NCBI GenBank assembly: GCA_947179155.2
Contig: OX359270.1
Location: forward strand, 23,077,056 to 23,141,055
DNA from: Hedera helix
Taxonomy: Eukaryota; Streptophyta; Magnoliopsida; Apiales; Araliaceae
Length of the DNA: 64,000 bases
Direction of reading: 5' to 3'
Of this stretch, positions 57,191 to 64,000 are shown piece by piece (positions within the stretch are counted from its first letter, which is position 1; every line of letters begins with the position of its first letter). The notes beneath the pieces were generated by a model, which saw nothing but the letters and a program-made list of their open reading frames with translations, did no database searches and was not told the origin of the DNA. The translations under genes were made by a program, and so were the position numbers.

Positions 57191-60100
57191 ATGGAAAATC
57201 CCAAGGAACAACATACTGAAACTCAACGTGTGAGTACAAGTGAAACTCAGAATCAAGATGTGGTGGTAGATCTTACTAAAAATAAAGATAATCCAACTAA
57301 AACACAAAATGTTGATAATACCGAGAGCAAGTCGCCACCAAACCAAAAGAATAAGAGAGACAAAACTAAATTATTTGTGTGGGATCATTTTAAGAAGTTA
57401 GATAATGATAGGGCTGAATGTAAATATTGTAAAAAGTCATATGCGACAAACACCAAGTTGAATGGAACAAGTTCTATGAAGACTCATTTGAAAATGTAAT
57501 GTAAAAGCTATCTTTATAGGATTCACGATAAGAAACAAAAGACTTTGTCATGAGAGTCTAGTGGTAATTTAAAAGCGATTGCCTATAATGCCGAGGAGTG
57601 TAGGAAAGAGGTGGCGAAGATGGTGATAATTGATGAGTTGCCTTTTAGACATGTAGAGGCTGAGGGTTTCAAAAGGCTATGTTATCAATTAGAGCCAAGA
57701 TTTACCGTGCCATCTTGTATGACAGTTGTTAGGGATGTTATGAAAATATATGTTGAAGAGAAGGATAATTTGAAGAAAAAAATTAAAATCTCAACGTGTG
57801 TGCTTCACCACTAACACTTGGACCTCAATTCAAAACATAAATTATATGTGTGTAACAGCCCATTGGATTGATGAAGATTGAAAAATTCAAAAGAGAATCA
57901 TTAATTTTTTTCAAGTTCCCGATCACAAGGGGAAAACAATTGGCAAGTTTATTAAATAATGTTTACTAGATTGGTTTATTGAAAAGTTTTTAACAATAAC
58001 AATTGACAATGCAAGTTCAAATGATGGTGCCATTAGATATTTAAAAAGGAGAACTAAAGATCGAAAAGAAACAATTTTGTGTCATGTCTTCTTACACGTG
58101 AGATGTAGTGCCCACATTCTAAACCTCATTGTAAAAGAAGGTTTAAGTGAACAATTTAGGTCTATACTTGATAGAGTTAAATTATACGATATTTGTATTC
58201 CCTAATACTTAGTTTTTATATTTATTGTGTGCTTAAATGTTTAATTATTTAGCTTATTTTGGTTTTAATAGGTTTTATAGGATTTTAGTTAATTTATGTT
58301 AATTTAGATAATTTTATAGTAATTTTATATTTCTTTTTATTTATGTGTTTTTATTTATTTTTAGTGTTTTAGGTGTTTTATTTATTATTATGTGGTTTTA
58401 GGATTTTTAGTATTTTTATATTATTTTTATTTATTTTTAATTAATTTATATTTATTTTTGTAGGAAAATTAGAAGCTGAGGGCATTTCTATAAATTCTGC
58501 AAAGATCCAGGGGCAATTTGGTAAATATAGCAATTTGGCAAATGCGCGCCTGGTGCGCTCATAAACAGCAGCTGCATCAAAACGGCGGCGTATGGCATCG
58601 TTTGGTGGCCGGGAAAAGGAACTGCGCGCATTGCGCGGATGTTAAGGAGTTAAGCGAGAAGAACACGACGTCGTTTCGTGGCAGAATCGTGCCTAAGCGC
58701 GCAATGCGCGCAAGAGAGCAGTTGACCGGTCAGAGTACTGTAGCGAGCGCCTCGTTTGGTTTGCGCAGAAATGGCCCAAAACAGATTAATTCGGGATTTT
58801 TGCTATTTTTTTATTCCAAATTGGATTTTAATTCCAATTAGGGTTAGGAAAATAATTATTTTACTTTTCTTTTATTTTTAATTGTAAATCCAATTAGGGT
58901 TTGGACAAGTTAGGAGGGTTATGGAGCCTATAAATAGAGGGCTTGAGACACATTGTAAAACACAACTCTAATTAGAATAAAAAATCTCTCTTCTATTCTT
59001 TAGTGTTCTCTACAATTATGAGTAGCTAAATTATTTTTCTTGGTTTAAGTGATTGAAGCCATCAAGATTTATCCATTGTGAGATCTAATTTATTTTAATT
59101 GTTTAATTTATATTTTGATTATTGAATATTCTTCTATGCTTAATTTTATGATTGATTTGTTTAATTGCTAGGAGCGCTACTAGTTTATTATTCATATTAA
59201 TCTACTGCTATTTTTGAAGCAACTAAGTTTAATAATTCTTTTGCAGATCAAAAGATTATTTTATTTTAGAAAGAATATTCATCTAAATTAAATGCAAACA
59301 AGTGGCTTGTGTTGTTTAGTTCAACGATCTCTCTAATTCTTTATGCTGCTATTAAATAAAATCTTTAGCAAGTGCCGGAGGTTGTTTATTAGTAAGGGTA
59401 TTTAGACCAAGTGGCTTTACTTATCTAAAATTAAGGAGAGAGGAGAAAAATTATTCCACCTGCGAGTAGTTCTTTCTACGGTGAATCTTTAAAATATTAA
59501 TTGATTTATTTTTGCATCAGTGATCAGTTATAAATTCTTGATGGTGGATATTAACTTAAACCAAGGCTTTTTCTCATCATTTATTTCATTAAATTACTTG
59601 CACAATTATTTTAGTTAATTTTATTTAAACTATTTCTTTGATTCAAAAAACCCCCCAGTTTTTATTTGCAAAAACATAAAATTAAATAATCATTCTCTGT
59701 GGGATCGACTCTTGCTTACACTACTACATATTTATTTTTCAAAAGTAAGATTTTATTTTTGGGTGCTTGCGACATCACACCAATACTCAGAATTCGAAAT
59801 GTGGTCCGATATGTGAGGTCATCTCCGGCTAGAATGAGAAGTTTTAAAAAGTGTGTCGAGATAGAGAAAATTGAAAGTCATAGTCTTCTTTGCCTTAATG
59901 TTGAGACAAGGTGGAATTCCACCTACTTGATGTTGGAATCTGCAATAAAGTTTCAAAAGGCTTTTGAGATGTTTTGGGAGGATGATGGTAATTTTATTAT
60001 TTCTATAACAATGGCGGGGATAACAAGTATGTTAGGCCTCCAGAAGATAATGATTGGGAATAAGTAATACACTTGGTTAAGTTTTTGAAGGTGTTTTATG

Positions 60101-60900
60101 ATGCAACATTATAATTTTCAGGCTCATTGTATGTCACATCGAACACCTTCTTTAGTGAACCTATAAAACTGCAAACAAAGTTGAAGAATTTGATGAATTT
60201 GATGATGAGAAGTTAAGAACCATGACAACAAAAATGAAAGCAAATTTTTTTAAATATTGGGAAAATGTGGATAATCTCAATTTCTTAATTTATGTGGCAA
60301 GTGTCTTGGATCCCCGCAATAAGATGAGATACGTGGAGTTTTGTTTCACCCAAGTTTATGATAATAACAATTCTTTAGCTCGTAAAATGATTGAAAGGGT
60401 GGAATCGACCTTAAATAGGTTATATAATCAATATATTGATAAAAGGGGAGTTGGCGTGTCTACTTCTAGTCCAATTTAAACTACAAATGAAATGGATGAT
60501 GACGATAAAGATTTAGAATTTCAATTCATAAAGAAAATGCAAGAGGAATCACGTGTTGAGAACAAGCCCGAGGTAGCAAGGTGCTTGGCTGAAAATTGTG
60601 TGGAAAGAACAAAGCTCATTTCGATGTTTTAGCTTGGTGGAAAGTTAATTCTCCAAGATATCCAATCTTATCTCAAGTTGTAAGAGAAATATTGGCTATT
60701 CCTGTGTCTACCGTAGCTTCAGAGTCTGCATTTAGTACAAGTGGTCGCATCCTTGATCCTTTTATAAGCTCCTTGTCCCCTACTATGGTGGAAGCACTTA
60801 TATGCACTCAAAATTGGATTCAAAAAATTCCACAAGTCATTGACCTTCGGGAAGTCATGGATGATCTTGGAAAGTATGATAATATTACTAAAGGTAACAC
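57191..60900 (+). pseudogene. BED-finger hAT transposase, broken and split by a solo LTR
   Basis: Starts at ATG 57191. A Thr/Asn-rich N-terminus is followed by a BED-type zinc finger (residues about 60-102, with LFVWDHF and CKYCKKS, then a His pair). Further blocks are: about 57611-57830; a region with the catalytic-core DNASSND motif (about 58003-58025) and CSAHILNLIV (about 58108-58137); after the LTR, VVRYVRSSPARM and LNVETRWNSTYLML (59799-59940); DFLIYVAS-type helices with LDPRNKM; and the C-terminal hAT dimerisation domain with AWWKVNSPRYPILSQV and STVASESAFSTSGRI (60629-60750). This is the Ac/Tam3-like family that cuts and pastes hAT DNA. Stops at 57497-57499 and 57551, and frameshifts near 57790, 60060 and 60590, mean no active enzyme is made. 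Excising 58169-59782 with one ATACT copy rejoins the frame exactly. Confidence 0.88.
58169..59782 (+). mobile_element. Solo LTR inside the transposase, ATACT TSD
   Basis: 1,614 bp, starting TGATAGAG and ending ATCACACCA. Perfect ATACT lies on both sides (58164-58168, 59783-59787). A TATA box (TATAAATAG) lies at 58930-58938, consistent with plus orientation. A GC-rich block at 58540-58740 carries CGCGCATTGCGCG, ACGACGTCGT and CGCGCAATGCGCG motifs like those in the 4.0 kb LTRs. The 107-codon ORF at 58518-58841 spans this block and shows no known domain. Retrotransposon superfamily not determined. Confidence 0.87.
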
Positions 60901-60999
60901 TATATTTGCTAGAAAGTATATAATTAATTTCGATTTTGTAATTCTTTTAATTTTATTCTTATTATTGTGTTGTTTACTTATTATTTCCAAAATTTAAGT

Positions 61000-61780
61000 G
61001 CTTAACTCCAGGCTTGGATGATGAATGAGACTTGTTTGGCTTACTTTCTTAGTCTTGTGGTAGGGTATTTAATATTTATAGTTTAAGTAAAGTGTAATAT
61101 TATTTTAGATGTTTTCAAAAATTTCTTATTTTTATATTTTTGCAACATTTTTACAGAACTTCAAGATGATTAGTTGTTGGATTCTTTAGTGTTGCTGTTG
61201 GTTTGATAGTCTATGGTTTCTTCATGTTCTATTCTATTTCTGATAATCTATGGTGTCTTCATCATATTCTGTTGCTGCTGCTGTTCCGCAGTTTCTGATA
61301 TAGTTGTTGGCTTGTTTTGTTAGCATTGATGTGTTAGCATAATTGTTATGAATGTGTAGTATTCTATCTGTTTCTGGGTTGCTGCTATGCTGTTGTGCAA
61401 TTGGGTTGCTTCTTGGGTCAGTTTGTGGGCTATTCAAATGTAATTCTTGTTTCATAGTTTTGCTTTTCTGTTTGTTCCTTGGCAATAACATTGCAACAGT
61501 GTTTATTATGGATGTTTGGTTTTCTTATATATCTAATTTCTCTAATTTCAATTTTTTTTTGTGGGATAATTAGTAGTAGTATTATGTTCAATGGTATTAT
61601 TTTATGAAGTTTTGTTGTCAATACTCAATAAGGTAGGTAGTAGTATTTATGTTTCTACTTCCTTTACATTTTTCGTGTAGGTTGATTGTTATTGTAATTT
61701 GTTTCTGAATTCTGACTGATTTTATAGTTGATTGATTCTCAAGTCTATACTATATTAGTATATACATTGGAACTTGAAAG
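61000..61780 (+). other. Transposon 3' region with a copy of the transposase upstream sequence
   Basis: Bases 61560-61690 resemble 57050-57190 just before the transposase start; both contain GAAGTTTTGTTGTCAATA (or GAAAGTTTTGTTGTC) and CTTCCTT(T/G)ACATTTTT(C/T)GTGTAG. No coding sequence is recognised in the remainder. Confidence 0.5.
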
Positions 61781-61786
61781 GGAGCA

Positions 61787-61909
61787 GTAGAAATAGTTAT
61801 AGCCTCATGCACAAGATATCTTGACACAAATAGTTACTTGCAGTCAATTGTTATTGCCGAGAAGCTGGCACAATGGGTTTTGCCCGAAGATGACCTTGTG
61901 TTTAGGTGA
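61787..61909 (+). pseudogene. Exon-like open stretch of unknown origin
   Basis: A 40-codon open run with protein-like composition (contains RYLDTNSYLQSIVIAEKLAQ) ends at TGA 61907-61909. It may be another captured exon or part of the same captured gene as the PEX2-like exon. I do not recognise the family. Confidence 0.3.
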
Positions 61910-62125
61910 TCTCAATGAACTAGGTGAAAGAATTTCCTTTTCCCAATATTATTCACATTGTATATCAATGTTTTTAGAACATTGTAGTACACAATAATTT
62001 CATATCGACATATTTAGTGTTCCACATAACTTTGTCCATTAAGTGCAAACCCTAAGTGGGAGTCGTGTTGTATGCTTTCCTCATCTCTTCATAAAACTTT
62101 ATCCGTGATTGTTGTTCATGTGCAG

Positions 62126-62292
62126 GAAATGTTATTATTGCTTCTTCCTCTTCTGAATTCATCATCCATTAAGAATTTTCTTCTTCCATTTGCCAATGAT
62201 AAATCTTCAACATCTGCAAAGAATGAAACTTTATGCCCCATCTGTCAGGCGAATCCAACCATTCCATTTTTAGCCCTTCCTTGTCAGCACAG
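62126..62292 (+). pseudogene. PEX2: PEX2-like RING exon, probably captured
   Basis: A 167-bp exon with acceptor (GTGCAG) and donor (GTACAC) signals. It encodes a Leu-rich segment, then CPICQANPTIPFLALPCQHR, the first half of a C3HC4 RING finger. The layout matches the C-terminal region of peroxin 2, a peroxisomal membrane E3 ubiquitin ligase that helps recycle the matrix-protein receptor PEX5. No other PEX2 exon with the N-terminal membrane region or the second half of the RING is found within the window, so this is an isolated fragment. It sits within the putative hAT element and keeps intron flanks, consistent with genomic capture. A piece of a decayed gene copy is the alternative. Confidence 0.65.
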
Positions 62293-62871
62293 GTACACTA
62301 CTTTTTTGACTTTCATGGCTTTATGGTGTGTACTCTCTTAAGCTTAAGAAGGCCAATATGCTTGAACCTAGCAGTATCATAAATCCCACATATCGCCTAG
62401 TCCATATTTAAGGGGTTGTCTCATGTAAACATTTCAACACTTAAACAATTTGGACTTCATTTACATTTTGAAGTTAGTTGACAAGAAAATCTGAAAAGAT
62501 TTGTATTGTATATTTACTTGAGGCCCAAAAGAATAGTTAGAATTTTAACCTATCTTTATTTCTTTGTCTAATTGTTCACACGTCCCAAAAAATTTGTATT
62601 GTATATTTACTTGAAACTAAAATAGGAAGACATTGCAGTGGGCAAAAATGACATAGTATTACATTGCAAAGGTACATACCAAGTTACCAACTCTATGCTT
62701 AATTTTTATAACCGAATAAACCGATTAAACATATCGATTAAACTGATAACCGATTACAGAGTAAAAATTTGGGCAGCTTTGATTTTAAATTTTTTATAAC
62801 CGACTTAAATGGTTTGGTTATTTTGTTACCAACCAAATCGGCCGTTGTGCACCCCTAATCAAATGATCTCA

Positions 62872-63120
62872 ATATTTAGGGGTGTAAACGGATATAAATG
62901 AATCTGAATACAGTAGCATCTGTATTCGAAAAATCAATTCGTTATCCGTATTCGTATCCGATATTCGACAAATTTTAAAAATGCTATGCGCATCTATTAT
63001 TCGAAATAATATCTGAATACGGATAATATTCGTTTTTGTTTATTTTATTCGAATAAACAGATTATTCGAATATTTGGGTATCCTGATTCATTTATCAGTC
63101 ACCTAATATAAAATTCATTC
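62872..63120 (+). mobile_element. MITE-like sequence starting TAGGGGTGTAAACGG
   Basis: Starts with the TAGGGGTGT terminus typical of plant hAT MITEs, followed by many TATTCGAA and GGATAATATTCG segments in both orientations. The right end is not clear. Confidence 0.5.
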
Positions 63121-63179
63121 AAATTATTTACAAAAACTAAAGAAAAAAAATAAATAATTATTCATAACCAATCACAATT

Positions 63180-64000
63180 TAAAGTTTAAACCATACATAT
63201 TAAAGAATTAATGTTAATTTATTTATTTTTAATAAATATAATAATCAATACTCTAAATTACAATTCAAATAAATTTTTATTATTTTTAAAATCCTAAATT
63301 TAAAATGAATACTCCACTTATTAATGTTTAGATGTCCATTAATAAGTAGATGTCCATTTTTATGTGTTAATTTAGAATAATACTGTAGTGTGTATGAATA
63401 TTTATAATCTATAATTATAACATTTACATGATATTTATAACATTTATAACACTTATTAAATGATACATTTTAGATATATCATAACATTATATATAACTAT
63501 AATAAGGGAACAAATAATGAGTTTTAAAGTATAGTTCATTAATGAATGAATGTTAATTTATTTATTTTAAATAAATACAATAATCAATGATCTAAATTAT
63601 AATTCAAATAAGTTTTTATTACTTTTGAAATTCTAAATTCAAAATAAATGCTCTACTTATTATTGTTTAGATATTCATTAATAAGTAGATGTTCATTTTA
63701 TGTGTTAATTTGAAGAAATACTGTAGAGTGTATGAATATTTATAGTTTATAATTATAACATCTAAATAATATTTATAACACTTGTAAAATGATGCATTTT
63801 AAATATATTGTAACACTATATATAACTAGAATAAGGGGAAAAATAATGAGTTTTAAAGTATAGTTAATTAATAAACGAATGTTAATTTATTTATTTTTAA
63901 TAAATACAATAATCAATGCTTTAAATTACAATTCAAATAAGTTTTTATTATTTTGGAAATCCTAAATTCCAAATGAATGTTCTACTTATTAATAAGTAGA
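63180..64000. repeat. Tandem repeat of about 330 bp running off the window
   Basis: The segment AATGTTAATTTATTTATTT recurs at 63210, 63549 and 63878 (spacing 339 and 329 bp), and the rest of each unit is also similar (AATTCAAATAA..TTTTTATTA, CATTAATAAGTAGATGT). At least 2.4 copies are present, continuing beyond 64000. AT-rich and non-coding. Confidence 0.85.

Larger units (their letters stand above)
51350..62857 (+). mobile_element. Putative large hAT element containing nested LTRs and captured exon
   Basis: Both ends begin TAGGGGTGCACA when read inward (51350 and 62857), with sub-terminal AAACCGA and TTGGTTTGG motifs on both sides. Flanking 8-mers ATAAAATA (left) and ATCAAATG (right) agree at 6 of 8 positions, so the TSD is decayed or the ends are unrelated. 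Between them lie a hAT transposase pseudogene in plus orientation, two solo LTRs that account for about 5.0 kb, and a PEX2-like exon. Without the nested LTRs the element would be about 6.5 kb. Confidence 0.45.

Noticed and set aside
58518..58841. 107-codon ORF
   Set aside because: It lies inside the solo LTR's GC-rich block and has no known domain; it is likely compositional.
1..64000. CRISPR arrays, tRNA or rRNA genes, bacterial operons
   Set aside because: No direct-repeat/spacer pattern, no cloverleaf-type sequence with A and B boxes, and no rRNA stretches were noticed. Introns and LTRs show a plant nuclear genome.

Overview
This is nuclear DNA of a eudicot plant. It is AT-rich and intron-bearing, with nested LTR retrotransposons, hAT transposons and an endogenous plant pararetrovirus around a short island of two host genes. 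I cannot name the species.

Layout. 1-6.58 kb: a minus-strand LTR running off the left edge, split by a 2.7 kb solo LTR with a perfect target-site duplication (TSD). 6.86-14.47 kb: a decayed caulimovirid integrant bounded by TA microsatellites. Its capsid-protease-reverse transcriptase-RNase H polyprotein and a second ORF lie on the minus strand, and its movement protein lies head-to-head on the plus strand. 14.47-16.90 kb: leader and LTR of a Ty1/copia-like element. 16.90-22.86 kb: a Ty3/gypsy pol remnant and another minus-strand LTR, the latter carrying a 1.6 kb hAT element that captured polygalacturonase exons. 22.86-36.84 kb: a minus-strand gypsy element (LTR, primer-binding site, gag). 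Its gag is split by a young 10.6 kb non-coding retrotransposon with two almost identical 4.0 kb LTRs.

37-48.2 kb is the gene island. An intact, intronless secreted beta-propeller protein lies on the plus strand at 38.9-41.1 kb. A complete 11-exon A1-type cyclin lies on the minus strand at 42.2-47.7 kb. The two genes converge.

51.35-62.86 kb is probably one large hAT element. It holds a broken BED-finger transposase split by a 1.6 kb solo LTR, a 3.4 kb solo LTR, a long inverted duplication, and a PEX2-like RING exon that looks captured. The window ends in a short-element end and a roughly 330-bp tandem repeat that continues past the edge.

Insertion order can be read from TSDs and restored reading frames: gypsy gag before the 10.6 kb element; transposase before the 1.6 kb solo LTR; minus-strand LTR before the 2.7 kb solo LTR. 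Only the two host genes appear functional. The most interesting points are an 8-bp hairpin-loop inversion distinguishing the two young LTRs, the composite build of those LTRs, the two gene captures, and the inverted, TA-flanked viral integrant whose stops fall mostly on UGA.
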